Below are positions 10,401 through 20,933 of a stretch of DNA of 64,000 nucleotides, piece by piece. Within the stretch, counting starts at the first letter, position 1. Every line of letters begins with the position of its first letter. The notes beneath the pieces were generated by a model. It searched no databases and was not told the origin of the DNA. It saw only the letters and a list, made by a program, of their open reading frames with translations. Source of the stretch: Ypsolopha sequella (lineage: Eukaryota; Arthropoda; Insecta; Lepidoptera; Ypsolophidae); contig OW203989.1 in NCBI GenBank assembly GCA_934047225.1, positions 7,601,977 to 7,665,976 of the forward strand, in the 5' to 3' direction. Position numbers and translations under genes: made by a program.

Positions 10401-13400
10401 ATTATTGTTACATATGTATAAATATTATTATTCTCTTAACTTAGGACTTGGGATGGCGTACGTGGGGGCAAAGCCAAAACGTAAAGGCCTTTCAGACAAT
10501 TTAATCTGATATATATAATAAATAATAATATCTACGATCTAGGACACTTCGGTAGCTCAGTAGTTCAAGCCAGCTACTTACTATGGGATTTAATATATAT
10601 TATATCTCAATAAATCTTTTGTTTTGTACGAATAATTTAAAGGTATGTTTAACGTATTCACACAAAACAAAAGATATCTTGAGATATACATTATACCTCA
10701 TAGTGAGTAGCCTAAAAATATTTTTACAAGTAACTAATAATATATAATACTTAGTATTTATTTAACTAGTTGAATGGCACTTTTAAATCATTTCTGTGCT
10801 AGGAGAATAACATTAGTTATAAAATATTTCTAAGTTCAGTCTTTACAATGGGCGAAAGTGCTATAAAAATCAAAAATATATCATAAATGATAAAAATTAC
10901 AAATAAGAACTGGATATACCTGCTCAAGTTCCTCTTAAAACTTCTTAACCTAACATCAGACTTGATACTTATTAAGTCCTCCTGAACGGTCGAGCTAGTT
11001 GGCAGATCATACCAGAAACTCCTCCGGTTTTCTGGCATAATTGGCACCAATTCAGTTATGATTTCCTTCTTTCAACAGTAACATCTCTTGCCATTGCATT
11101 TTCCGTAGTTTCTGGGAAGCATTTCGTTTTGGTTATTTTTGTTTGTGAAAAATCCATTGCAGATTCAAACTCAACACCATGGCTTGTTTTATATTGCAGC
11201 ATAAAAGATCCCCGTTCTACTTTTACGGCCATAATATCTCTAAGATAAGTTCTCTGTTCATTTTTCCGGAGCTTGTGCTGTGAGGAGTGATCTCGATAAT
11301 TATAAAAATCAGGTATGTTCATCACTTTCACATGATTATATTTTGAATTGGACTTTTTTACGCAATCCACAAAGTCCTGAAAATCGTAGACTTTATGTTT
11401 TGCTTTCATGGCAAGTTCCACCTGTTAGTGAAAGGAATCTGCGGACTGTGCATAAAACATTTAATATACCTTTATAATCCTTGTCCTCCATAGTTCAGGT
11501 TAACGTATTTACGGTTGATTTCTCTTTGGCTGTCATTTATTTTGGTCGTACATTTTAGTCTGCAAGTCATGCCACATGGATCTTTTAATTCTAGTTTTTT
11601 TTCTTCTCTCCGTTTCTTTATCTCTTGTCTTGCTTGCAAAGGAACTTCAAACTTCCTCCTTTTTCTTGTATGTCTAGTTTTTGTGACTCCAATCTCAGTC
11701 TCAGGGTCATTGTTGCGTATTTGTTCATTTTGAGTCTAATTGTTTTAAAACCATTGTTTCTTAATTCTTCATTTTCAATCTCTACATAATTGAAACGTAT
11801 TTATTCATTTTCCATCTTTTTTATCTTTGTTTCTTGTACCTTCAATCACAATTTCAATATAATTATTTCTTGTTTTCATATTCAGTCACACCATTTTTAT
11901 TTATTTTCTTCCCTATCTTTTTGGTATTTCTTTTCTTTTTTTCTTCTTTTTCGTCATTGGTGTGGGCGTTGTCTTCATTTTCAGTCTCCACGTCATTGTT
12001 ATGTGTCTCTTCATTTTCAATCTCGGCATGATTGTTTCGTGTTTTCTCATTTTCCTTCTCAGTATTATTGTTTTTTGTACCTTCAATTACAATCTCAGTA
12101 TCAATTTTTCTAGTCTTTTCATATTCGCTCACATTTTTTTTTCTTTCCTTTCCGAGCTTCTTTGTGTTATTTATTATCTTTTCTTTCTTTTGCTTTTGTT
12201 TCATCATGTGAGTGAGTGTTGTCACTTTCAGGATTTTAATCGCTGTCTTATTATCCGAATCGTGAAAAATATCAATATTTTCTTCAAAAACTTCGTTACA
12301 TATTAATAAATCCAGACCTGATTGGTTTTCTTCTACAGTGGTTGGTTCATTTTCATTTTGGGTGATTGGTTTATGTTCCTCCGCTGCACTACCTCACCCC
12401 TCCGTCATCTATTGATACTACGCATAACAACCGTAGGTGTAGACTTACGGCTGTCTTGTTCAGAGATACTGTTTGTACAGATATTCTTTTACCAAACAAC
12501 ACGACGGTAAAATAAGATACCCTTGTTTTCAGTAATAGATAACTACAAAAATGATTATCAACACTAGTCAAAAGCACGGTATATAAAGTTACTGTTCTTA
12601 TGTGTTGTATTAGTATGGTATGGTTAACAATATAGTCTAGGCATATCCACCGTATAACAATTTATACGGTGCTTATATTTAGGACACACGATCAAGCTCA
12701 TACAAACACAATAAGGGTAAGAACCGTAACTGCACATACGGTATTTATACTTAGGAACGAACCCTAAAAAAGAGAAGTTACGGTCCTCTTCACTAACGTA
12801 TCTTCTTTGTTATTGGTTTTATGAAAAATACGTTAAAGAGAACATTATAGATCTCATCACGCTGATTCCGAATCAAGAGCTAACTCATTTTTGATAAAAA
12901 CCCTAGTTACGGTTGTCTAAATTAGGAGGGCAGAATAGATGTGTCCAGAAGTGTATATTTCAATTTAATGAGAGCATGTTAATGGCAAATACTTCCTCTC
13001 CCCTAAATCTGAAAAACTTGCACATTTCGACTGGCAGGATTCAACTCTAGATTCTAAGATTGAGATACTTGCTGCGTCATACCATCTGGGTTACCCACTC
13101 TAGTTTTGTCTCGTGTTATAACTACAGGTACAAGTATTGTTAGTAGTAATTAGAGGTATTATTCGTATACTTACGGCTGCTATTTAAATTGAGCCGCTGA
13201 GGCCCGTAGAAACTAGCCAAAAAAATGCCACTTACTTCAGCGTGGTCAGTGTTAGAATGTCTCCAAAGTGCGTGGTACCAGGGTTCTTCAGCTGCCCGCT
13301 TGGATATGAAGTCGAAGGATTTCTCGCGAGCCTTCTTTGCGATATCAGTCTCTTGACGGGCGAATTTCACTGTCACCTAACGACAAACAGATTAAATAAT

Positions 13401-16400
13401 TAATTTGGAGCGTTGTAAAAACGACCATAATCTTATGTCATCTGAAAATCTTCATTTAGCATTTCCAGTTCATACTACTTATTTTTATGGTAACTCGTTT
13501 ACTGTATAAGCTATACGTCTATGGAATGCCCTTCCTCTCGCAATAAGACAATTTCCATCCTTACAAGTTTTGAAAACTCTGGTTATACAACATTATCTTT
13601 TACTTTGATCAAATTGTTTCTTTATTATTCTTCTTATTATTATTTTTATTTCTACCGGTTCCTTCTATATTTACACTGATTTATTTTTGATTATATATTA
13701 TTTATGTATAGGCATGTTTAAATATATACATATGTATTCTGTACACCGCCTCTACACATTTTTTTCTTTCTTTTAAGAGTTCCTCCATCCAAAGGTTGTC
13801 TGGAAGAGACCGCTTTTTAGTGATAAAACCGCCAATTGTACCCTACTTTTACTTTTTGAAATTGTGTAGTTACTTTGTTTTTGGGATGCAATAAAGAATA
13901 TTGTATTGTATTGAATACTAGCGACCCGCCCCGGCTTTGCACGGGCTTGTATTATACATATAAACCTTTCTCTTGAATCACTCTATATATAAAAAAAAAC
14001 CGCATCAAAATCCGTCCGTAGTTTTAAAGATCTAAGCATACGTAGGACAGACAGCGGGAAGCGACTTTGTTTTATACGATGTAGTGATTTTATTGTTAGA
14101 GCATTAAAAAACCGCTTCTGTGGTGTAATGGTTCGAAAGTGTACCTACTTTGGAAGTCATGTTAAGCTGTGTGTCCATATTTGTGGCTGAAGTATGACGA
14201 TAAGGCTCACCACCTATTATTACGGTGGAATGTAATAATCGTCTGCAAAACGTGGTTATACATAAATACAACTTTTACGGTAACAATACCCTAATGGGAC
14301 TTTCTCAAATATGCTCAGCGAATGCTAGAAAACAAAATTTTTATTTTATTGTCCTGATGCATCGAAAATGTACTTTTATGCAGCAGTTTTGCCAATAAAG
14401 CCTTTCTGACCAATAGACATGTTCTTCGACTCAAGACTATCATTAATTACACTTTATACCTAGGTAAATAAACATGCTTTCAATCTTAATTTTAAAAACG
14501 CATGAATTTCACGAAAAAAGCGATTCAGCTCCCATATTTCAACACCGATTGAAACGAAACTAACACACGCAGATTACACACAAAAAAAACATGTTTATTA
14601 CATAAATAAATCACAGTTATTGTCCTAATGAAGATGCGATTTTAAAATAAATGAAATTTTGCGTGCGCGGCACACCTTTCGTCATGATTAGAGCAGGATA
14701 GACAGTTAAAAAGCAAAAGCGTTAGAGTAAGACTGAATTTTAGCATGGAACCCTTTAGAACCCTACAGATAGGCATTGACTAACAGAACCAAGAATCTGA
14801 AGAATGGATCCTTGAGTTTTGGTTACTTATGTCAAACTGAAAACCAGTGCCATTCTTCAAAAAACAATAAAAATTAAGTGATCACCTGTTGAGCCTCAGT
14901 TTCGTCATCATCTTCATCAGAATTATCAGCTCTGTCCGAATCTTTTCTGCGTTTGTCTTGTTTGTCAAAGTATGAATATGACGGCCTCAGCTGTACAATG
15001 CCTGAAAGATGAAACTTGGTTCATAATCATAAAACATGTTTTCTAGCTTTTTTAAGGTTCCGTTTTTTGAAAACAAAGCACATTTAACAGTAAATATTAA
15101 CACGTTGAAGGACAGAGACGCTGGATAGCGTCCAACAGCGTACGATTAGATATACCAATTTGAATTCAAATTAGACTTATTAAGAACCTTGTTTGTAATA
15201 AAATAAACTTTTAACAAAAAAATAGCAACCGACTTCAATAGTAACAGCAGTCATTCACTAAAAAGTTAATAATAATTCTATAAAGACCGATGGTACCGAA
15301 GCAACACTTTTGCCGACTTCTTTCTTCCTGAAACGTTATGTTATCTAGAAGTCGGCGTTCTTATATTGGTTTCTATGTTGCTATATCGTAGGAAATACGC
15401 CGACTTCTAGATAACATAATGTTTCAGGAAGAAAGAAGTCGGCAAAAGTGTTGCTTCGGTACCATCGGTCTTTATAGAATTATTATTAACTTTTTAGTGA
15501 ATGACTGCTGTTACTATTGAAGTCGGTTGCTATTTTTTTGTTAAAAGTTTATTTTATTTCACATTTTTTAGTGTTGCTGGGTTAAATTGTGAGGTATAGG
15601 TAGTTCTTGCAAACGTGGTGTTAATATGAAACGAAGTTCAAGTGAGTATAAGTAGCCATGTTTGAGTAGCTTTCTGCTATCAGCACCACATATCGAGTTA
15701 CAGCATATCGAGTTATGTGCTGTCATCCGTTGAAGAGTTCTACGGTGATGAAGCCAAGATCGAAATTCAGGTGGGTACACTGGCAATTTTCAGCAATGCC
15801 CTGCAAGGAGCACCCTAACACAAACTGGTTGCCGCAATCTAAAGTTATGTGCTGTCATCCGTTGAGGAGTTCTATGGTGATGAAGCCAGGATCGAAGGTC
15901 AGGTGGGTATTCTGATAATCTCCAAATAATACCCTTGAATCAGCACCCTGACGCAGTGATTGCCGCAATCTCGAGTTATGTGCTCTGATCCGTTGAAGAG
16001 TTCTATGGTGAATATGTCGATGAAGCCAGGATCGAAGGTCAGGTGGAAGAATGTCGATTTTCAAGTAATACCTTGTAATCAGCACCCAAGTACATAGCGA
16101 TTGCCTCAATTTCGAGAGATATGCTGTCATTTTCTGAGGAGTTCTACTGCCTATCTCTGAAGACCTTCATCAGATCATTACCAAACCCAAAATGGGACCT
16201 ACCTGGAAGTATACTCTTTCAAACAAAAAAAGAATTGTTCAAATCGGTTGGGAAATGACGGAGTTATGGAGTAACAACGCCAAAAAAAAAAATAAAAAAA
16301 AAAAAAAACATACACTCGAATTGAGAACCGCCTCCTTTTTGAAGTCGGTTAAAAAGATAAAAAAGGACAACAAAAATGATTATAGCAGACTATTTACGAT

Positions 16401-19400
16401 ATGTAAGATCTTACCAGTGGATAAGAAAGTGAATTATTTATTAGCATTAGAAACATACTATAGTGAAGAGTTCAAGGAAAAAATCTGTTATAAATACTGT
16501 ACTAGGTCGAAGAAGCAAGGAAAGTTAATACAGAGAGGAGTTAATAATTACTACGGCCAAAGAACTAGAAAATACTTAACCCCAAAAATGTAATAAAAAT
16601 AAATGTAATAAGTACATGATTGCTTAAAATTAAACAATGCATGTTAGAGTAATAGTTAGATAAGATATATAAAATGTAAGATATTGTGGTAGGTTTTAGA
16701 GAAAAATATGTAGAATAATAAGGTAGAATAGTAAAAGTGGAAGAGCGTTGTCGCCAACAAACTACTCAGTAGTTTGGCGAAGATTCTTATTTGTAACTAC
16801 CTAAGATGTTTTGATAAAACAAATGAAAAAAAAAAAGAACACGACGCCGTATGGCGTCATCGATTCCCTGTAGAGTTGTGCCAGAACGGCTAGCAGCGTC
16901 GAGATTTCTCTACAAACCAGTACAAGTATTGTTTATTGTGTCACAAAGTGAACATTCAAACGAGATCTATTGTCAATCCAATGGGCCTAAATGTCCGTTT
17001 TTCCCCTTTCGCCTTCCCCTCTACTACCATGTGTCATTTACAACTTGTATGAAGGCAATCTCTGTCCTTCACCGTGTTAAATACATCATTATAACAAATA
17101 TTCCGAAAAAAAAAAATGGTTCTTTCAGGATCCTACACCGCTTTTTTTTGATACAACAATTATGTACAGATAAACAGAGCTCAGTTTTTTAATAGTATTC
17201 AATATACTTAGCTTAACAATTTTCAGTTATTTTAGTAATTAGTTAGTTATTTCATCAAAGAAGCTATCACTATCTGTTATACAATTGCTGCAACTAATTT
17301 CGCATTAAAGCTTTTTCTTTACCGCAATAGATGACGCTATTTACAAGAAATAAATTAATATTTATTCATGCGCGTTTCAATAATGAACAGCGCCACCTGT
17401 TGAATTTTTCATGTACAAAAACTGTATTTATGCTATTATCTAACCGAAGTTTTCTTGTTTTTAGGGTTCCGTACCTCAAAATGAAGAAACGTAACCCTTA
17501 TTATAGGATCACTTTGTTGCCGCTCTGTATGTCTGTCAATACCCTTTTACTCAGGCCCCATAAAACTGATACCTCTTACAGAAGTCTAAATAGACCGAAA
17601 AAAAGCTATTGCACTTTACATGATCAATTGATCATAAAATTTTTTGACACTTGCAAGGGAATCAAAACCTATAGGGCACTTCCAGTTGACATAGAAACTT
17701 GAAATTTCGTTTACAGGTCGGTCTTATAGCACACATACAAGAAAAAATCTGAAAATTACGAATATTTAGGAAGTTATCTAAGACCAACTTTAATTAGACC
17801 CTCTAGATACATAGAGTTTAATAGATCATAAGTATTATGTTAAGTTGGTCTGTAATAACTGCAAGAGGAATAATTTACCATGTTTTTAAGGTTCCATTTT
17901 TATGGTAATTCTTTTGCTGTTAAAGCTGTCATATTGTGGAATAACTTGCCTATCGCTATTAAGCGTGCTACCTCGTTGCCTGTCTTCAAAAGACAGGCAA
18001 CGAGGGGAATTCTTTCTTCGTAAATGTTTGTTAAATCCCTACTGCTGCCACTAATATTTATTTACTTTTGGTTTACATATTATATTATTTATTTTTGTTA
18101 TATATTAGTGTGTATATTTATCATATTACATGTATTTGTATGTACAATATTATACTTGTGTATTTATTTTAGGTATTTGCTATCCATTTAATTATTATTA
18201 TTTATTTTGTGCACCACCTTTGCGTTATTTTTTCCAACACTTAATTTCCACCCAAAGGTTGTCTTTGGTTGTCAAAGGCCGCCAATTGTTAACTTCTTTC
18301 AGAAATTTGTTCTTTTACCTTATTTATTTATTTTGGTGTATAATAAAGAGTATTTGTCTTGTCTTGTTCCGTACCCGTATTGTGTCGTGGTACGGAACCC
18401 ATTGTGCGCGAGTCAGACTCACACTTCTACGTGTGTTTTTGTCTACTTTTTTTAATAAATTGGTTAATTTAGGTATGTAATTGTAATAATACATTTTTTC
18501 ATGCTTTTCCACTGTATTTACAGGAAGTGAAGTCATCATATTGGGTTAAATCAGGGGTCTCCAAACTACGGCCCGCGGGCCAAGACCAGCCCGCGAGCAC
18601 CACCAGTCCGGCGCGCGGTCGCTGGCCGGACATGCTTGGTTTCTAGGCCACTATAGTTTATTTCAAATGCGCAAAATTATAATAATAACGTAATGCTATT
18701 TACTATTTATGATTTATCAAAACTCACAACCGATAATAATAGAAAGGTTATCATGCGTATTTGTCTAATAGTAGAGTTATAACTATTTCAAGGTGCACAG
18801 AACATGCTTCGGCTAACTCCGTCGCAATGTTCTTAATGACACTTGCCCGAAGTACCAACCGAAATTGCGAACGGAGCAGAGTACTGTCCTGTGCCTTGCA
18901 CAAAAGATATCTCATTGACAGGCTAGTACCAATACGAATTTATTATATATTAACATTTTGGAATTATTTACGTCTTGGCCCTTGGGTCTTAGTGGGGGAG
19001 TCAGTGTGGAACTTAGGCTAAACAGTTTGGAGACCCCTGGGTTAAATGGTCGGATCCTTGTCAGACTAGGATGCACTGAAGTGAGGTCAAATGATAGACA
19101 TTTGAATTTTTTTAAATAAAGTGTGTGGACACTTGTTTTAAAATCTATCCAATAAATCAGTTATGGGAAGATATTTCTCAAAACGGTTCCTGAATCATAT
19201 TTGAAGATATTTGTGAAAAAAAAAATGTGTTAAACAGGGAATTTTAGTCATAATTGACCAATCTATAAGTACGATCAACCTAATAGGCATCATACTAACT
19301 TAACTGAGTTATTCTATGTATTATATTACCTTGAACAGGTGTACAATGCACTTCCTTGTCTTGTAAGATGGCCACAGCATATCTATCTGTTTCAACACAT

Positions 19401-20592
19401 GGGGCGCTACTCTCATATACAATTTTATCCATAATACCATGTTTGAAGTAATGGGACTTCTCTTTGTCTTTATCTTTTATGTATCTTGATGAATCCTGTA
19501 AAAAATAATTTATAAGATTAACCATTGGGTGATTTGCGTGTTAATACCTATGAAATCAGATTCAATTTTTAATTCCAACTAAAACAATAGATAACAGTTC
19601 AGATTGTGGCTCAAATCTACCTTACAAATAAACCTAAGGTTAACTACCTGGCTCGTGAGGAGAATTGATCTATTTCCTGTACTTAAAATACATATACAAA
19701 TATAATATTAAAAATGGGCATCTATAGAGTGTGGTGTCTACCAAAATCATCCCAGTTGTTTTCGTCTGTAAACAACTTAATACCAACCAGCCTCAAAACC
19801 AACTTGAGGCAGTTGGGATTCCATGGCAGTTCCCTTCCAGTGCAAATACAGAAGACAGTACCCTCGCATCAAATGTCGGTTTGTTTCCCTGGGGCTCTAA
19901 ACCCCGGTCGACTGTGCTTCTGCCGGGGGTATGATAAATAATAATCATATTTATAATTAAAATTCTAAAACACTCTTCTTTTTATGCACTCTTCTGGGAG
20001 AATGAAAGGGTTAAAAAAATGAATGTTACAGGTCATTCAGGATGTATTCAAGCCATCATCTAGACTGGAATCTATTGTTTTAACAGTAACAAGTCTTGGT
20101 GATGGCATAAAGTAACAAGCCTTGATGATGGCATTGAGTACTTAACAAGCCTTGATGATGGCATTAAGTAATAAACATTGGTGATGGCATAGAGTTACAA
20201 GCCTTAGTGATGGCATAAAGTTATGATCTAGGCTTACTTGCTGTCCATCTGTGTTTAACGCGATCTGTTCACCTTTAGACGGGCAGTACTTTTCGCTGTA
20301 CGTGTCCAAACCAACTTCCAGTCTGACCAGCTGGTTCCTGGGTTTTACCGAGGCATTGACTATGCTCGCATCATTCCAGTCTCTGTTGGCCGGTTTCGCG
20401 GGGTACTGATATATGTACAGATGTTTGGCCAGAGCCTGTGATAAGTAGACTGGAATCTGGAAAGTAAAACACGAAGAAAATGCAATATTGCAGCAGGGTT
20501 TGGAATGACAACATAACCTAACGTTACCACGTTGCTGATTTAATTAGTGTAATGATTACTTCTTCAACCACAGGATCATCTTCTTCCTCCAT
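4027..20592 (-). CDS. POLR3E: RNA polymerase III subunit RPC5 (POLR3E), 8 coding exons
   Basis: RPC5 is a Pol III-specific nuclear subunit. It pairs with RPC4 (POLR3D) as a TFIIF-like module acting in initiation, termination and reinitiation on tRNA, 5S and other short genes. Eight exons join in frame: 20560-20592, 20238-20456, 19330-19495, 14886-15001, 13236-13376, 7684-7858, 6367-6563 and 4057(or 4027)-4464. The product follows human RPC5 in order: the acidic EEEDDPVVEE start, the LYIYQYPAKP and YCPSKGEQIALN blocks (dimerisation half), SYFDK plus an acidic linker, FARQ...AAEEPW, then a winged-helix region ending GWELILSPDTAFEAKYPEVV. Length is 494 aa if the stop at 4027-4029 is used, against roughly 700 in human; the second human winged-helix pair is not seen. 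The start is the ATG at 20592, matching the human N-terminus. Introns are full of transposons. Identity rests on recalled family sequence, not on a search. Confidence 0.93.
4877..5215 (+). pseudogene. tRNA-Thr(UGU)-like sequence interrupted by a MITE
   Basis: Removing 4886-5144 and one duplicate leaves a 70-nt tRNA shape. The acceptor CCTCGG pairs with CCGAGG, the anticodon stem CCTGT pairs with GCAGG, and the T arm is GCAGGTTCAAATCCTGG. The loop CATGTAA has anticodon TGT, but position 33 is A instead of the near-universal T. It is best read as a tRNA-derived repeat or pseudogene, not an active gene. Confidence 0.55.
4886..5144. mobile_element. hAT-type palindromic MITE inserted in the tRNA-like sequence
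   Basis: The arms begin CAGTGGCGTGCACAGAAC and fold over most of the 259 bp. The 8-bp duplication ctcggtag sits at 4878-4885 and 5145-5152. The right end seems to lack the final CTG, so the exact border is uncertain by a few bases. Confidence 0.7.
6367..6563 (-). CDS. POLR3E: POLR3E coding exon 7
   Basis: Residues 284-349. The acceptor is AACCCCACAG; the donor GTGAGT follows CACGTG (phase 0). KIMTFGELLSQVR and VRGLWVPRSSELYVRG match human VKVMPFANLMSLLG and VQGNWVVKSDILYP. The exon is much richer in GC than its flanks, a useful coding cue here. Confidence 0.92.
7143..7430 (+). repeat. tRNA-derived SINE-like repeat, copy 1
   Basis: The head 'accgcctctgtgatctagta' resembles a Pol III A box, and gttcaaaccc a B box. 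A body with 'cccacgctgggacgtaataa' follows. Related copies are at 14113-14275 and, reversed, at 31125-31287. Confidence 0.55.
7684..7858 (-). CDS. POLR3E: POLR3E coding exon 6
   Basis: Residues 226-283 plus one base of codon 284. The acceptor is CCTTTTTTCCCCAG and the donor is GTACGT. It encodes SREYVRTLVPPPPPDE and LPQDQIKMILTN, which corresponds to human SEYLMMLMPPSQEEE and LADQIKILMKN at the start of the first winged-helix pair. The long open frame on the plus strand here is a shadow. Confidence 0.92.
8252..9852 (-). mobile_element. Tc1-like transposon, 1.6 kb
   Basis: Ends are TTGGCCCACCTT / AAGGTGGGCCAA with TA target duplications at 8250-8251 and 9853-9854. It carries one transposase frame (8495-9523) with a single stop. 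It interrupts the left terminal repeat of the element at 8234-12953, so it is the younger insertion. Confidence 0.88.
8495..9523 (-). pseudogene. Tc1/mariner-family transposase, one in-frame stop
   Basis: The 343-codon frame encodes an N-terminal helix-turn-helix region (AAQAVALIQAGHSQRNVSAQ, then GRPRF) and a DDE catalytic core with LFSDESK, FMHDNARAH and SPDMNPIEHMWDELKRRL. The last D and the E are 34 residues apart (DD34E). Codon 192 (8948-8950) is TGA, at a site where relatives usually have Trp (the VWGGIS motif). Apart from this stop I see no frameshift over the whole length. Such enzymes cut and paste their own element in the nucleus; this copy should give only a truncated protein without the second D. 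Confidence 0.88.
10817..12225 (-). pseudogene. Decayed coding region of the 3.1-kb element
   Basis: Broken minus-strand frames remain. A Lys/Glu/Asn-rich low-complexity part is at 11863-12225. A cysteine-containing stretch lies near 11550-11600 (DPCGMTCRLKC). A globular-looking piece is at 11056-11421 (VYDFQDFVDCVKKSN, MAVKVERGSFMLQYKTSHG) and a short end at 10817-11050 (MPENRRSFWYDLPTSS). I recall similar text from transposon-associated insect proteins but cannot name the family. Stops and frame changes separate the parts, so no intact protein is expected. Confidence 0.45.
13236..13376 (-). CDS. POLR3E: POLR3E coding exon 5
   Basis: Residues 179-225 (47 codons). The acceptor is TTAG before GTGACAGTG; the donor is GTAAGT after GAA. 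VTVKFARQETDIAKKAREKS and RAAEEPWYHALW match the human block ITVRFSRPESEQARQRR followed by KKHAEEPWVHL. Confidence 0.93.
13470..13916 (+). mobile_element. LINE 3' end remnant
   Basis: The frame near 13510-13602 reads LWNALPLAIRQFPSLQVLKT, typical of the C-terminus of Jockey/CR1-type ORF2. It is followed by a 3' UTR with an aataaag signal and a terminal ATTGT simple repeat. Confidence 0.65.
13918..14100 (+). repeat. Dispersed repeat 'agcgacccgccccggcttt', copy 1
   Basis: Shares 'ggctttgcacgggc', 'tattatacatataaacctt' and 'cgggaagcgactttgtttta' with 53878-54010. I associate this repeat with insect, especially lepidopteran, genomes. Confidence 0.55.
14113..14275 (+). repeat. tRNA-derived SINE-like repeat, copy 2
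   Basis: The head 'cttctgtggtgtaatggttc' and the later 'ggaatgtaataatcgtc' match the copy at 7143-7430 in order. Confidence 0.45.
14886..15001 (-). CDS. POLR3E: POLR3E coding exon 4
   Basis: Codons 140-178. The acceptor is ATCTTTCAG; the donor GTGATC follows CAACAG (phase 0). It encodes GIVQLRPSYSYFDK and then an acidic linker (SDEDDDETEAQQ), like the acidic segment in human RPC5. Confidence 0.92.
15199..15556. repeat. Long inverted repeat, 159-bp arms, 40-bp loop
   Basis: 15199-15357 is the reverse complement of 15398-15556 with only a few mismatches. The outer part is 'agcaaccgacttcaatagta' and the inner part 'cttctagataacat'. It lies in the POLR3E intron between exons 3 and 4, so a hairpin would form in the pre-mRNA. 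Confidence 0.88.
15700..16150 (+). repeat. Tandem repeat, about 3.5 units of 130 bp
   Basis: The block 'agttatgtgctgtcatccg' followed by 'gttctatggtgatgaagcca' recurs at about 15711, 15843, 15973 and, degraded, 16108. It follows the long palindrome directly and may be part of the same mobile unit. Confidence 0.75.
16330..16593 (+). pseudogene. LINE ORF2 C-terminal fragment
   Basis: The frame encodes ICKILPVDKKVNYLLALETY and GVNNYYGQRTRKYLTPKM, the pattern I know from C-termini of insect Jockey/CR1-like ORF2 proteins. There is no reverse transcriptase core upstream, so it is a 5'-truncated relic. Confidence 0.6.
17895..18370 (+). mobile_element. LINE 3' end remnant with internal palindrome
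   Basis: AVILWNNLPIAIKRATSLPV near 17925-17985 is an ORF2 C-terminal motif. A UTR and 'aataaagagtatttgtcttg' follow. The frame is broken by the 34-bp palindrome at 17973-18006. Confidence 0.6.
18552..19039. mobile_element. hAT-type non-autonomous element, 488 bp
   Basis: Ends are CAGGGGTCTCCAAACT and its reverse complement AGTTTGGAGACCCCTG. The 8-bp target duplication ggttaaat is perfect (18544-18551 and 19040-19047). It has no transposase and lies in the POLR3E intron between exons 3 and 4. Confidence 0.9.
19330..19495 (-). CDS. POLR3E: POLR3E coding exon 3
   Basis: Residues 85-139 plus the first base of codon 140 (phase 1). The acceptor is TTTTTTACAG and the donor is GTAATA. It contains SSAPCVETDRYAVAILQ and EVHCTPVQ, matching the human stretch SNTSRYAAALYRQGELHLTPL. 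Confidence 0.92.
20088..20222 (+). repeat. Short tandem repeat, 5 units of about 27-33 bp
   Basis: The unit 'aacaagccttgatgatggca' is followed by 'ttaagt' or variants. It sits 15 bp from the donor side of POLR3E exon 2. Confidence 0.75.
20238..20456 (-). CDS. POLR3E: POLR3E coding exon 2
   Basis: Residues 12-84 (73 codons). The acceptor is tttcCAG before ATTCCAGTC; the donor is GTAAGC after CAGCAA. It carries the conserved LYIYQYPAKPANRDW, VKPRNQLVRLEVGLDTYSEKY and CPSKGEQIALNTDG segments of the RPC4-binding half. Confidence 0.93.
20560..20592 (-). CDS. POLR3E: POLR3E coding exon 1
   Basis: This exon encodes residues 1-11, MEEEDDPVVEE, and ends in a GTAATC donor after a complete codon (phase 0). 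The acidic start is nearly that of vertebrate RPC5, which fixes the initiation codon. Exon 2 continues with IPVYLSQALAKHLY. Confidence 0.88.
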
Positions 20593-20669
20593 TGGTAACG
20601 CCTGTAATAGGAGGAAGTAAAGCTATCGAATTTTACTCATAGAAATTAAGTATTTCAATACAATCATCG

Positions 20670-20933
20670 CTAGAAAAAAGAAACACTTCCGTCAAAATGT
20701 TCGTAAACGTCAAGTTCTGCAAGACTGCGTTCATAAATTTGGAGTCGCAAAACAGTTCTAATGCCATCTCTGTCGCAGGCGTTGAAAATTGTATACGGTA
20801 TCTTGCTGTCAGTGTTAGAACCTGACAAAAATTTTAATTTATGAACGGCTAGCGTCAGAGATAATTTTTTGCGTTTAACAACCACGCATCGCCACAGTGA
20901 TGAACTGTGTAACATTTTACATAACTTATACAA
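20670..20933 (-). other. Unassigned open frame just upstream of POLR3E
   Basis: An 87-codon frame ends 78 bp upstream of the POLR3E start codon on the same strand. Its codons look less random than the flanks (for example NACDRDGIRTVLRLQ), but I recognise no family and see no clear splice signals. It could be part of the POLR3E leader, a gene remnant or chance. Confidence 0.2.

Larger units (their letters stand above)
8234..12953. mobile_element. TA-flanked TIR transposon, about 3.1 kb without its Tc1 insert
   Basis: Both ends read CACTTCTGGACACATCTATT going inward, continuing (C)TGCCCTCCTAA.TTAGACAACCGTAAC, so the inverted repeat is about 50 bp. Each end is bordered by TA. The left repeat is split by the Tc1 element at 8252-9852. 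Subterminal zones carry repeated ACCGTA/TACGGT motifs, a possible transposase-binding pattern. Coding remnants lie on the minus strand at 10817-12225. It sits in the POLR3E intron between exons 5 and 6. The superfamily is not recognised. Confidence 0.75.

Noticed and set aside
11790..12306. Several plus-strand frames rich in Phe and Leu
   Set aside because: They are the complement of the Lys/Glu-rich low-complexity remnant of the transposon; no signal or family is visible.
15097..15200. TTAA CACGTTGAAGGACAG end like that of 42137-43148
   Set aside because: Only one end could be found nearby, so element borders cannot be given.
16192..16330. N-terminal part of the frame 16192-16593 as a gene start
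   Set aside because: This part is a poly-lysine stretch from an A-rich tract; only the later part has LINE ORF2 character.
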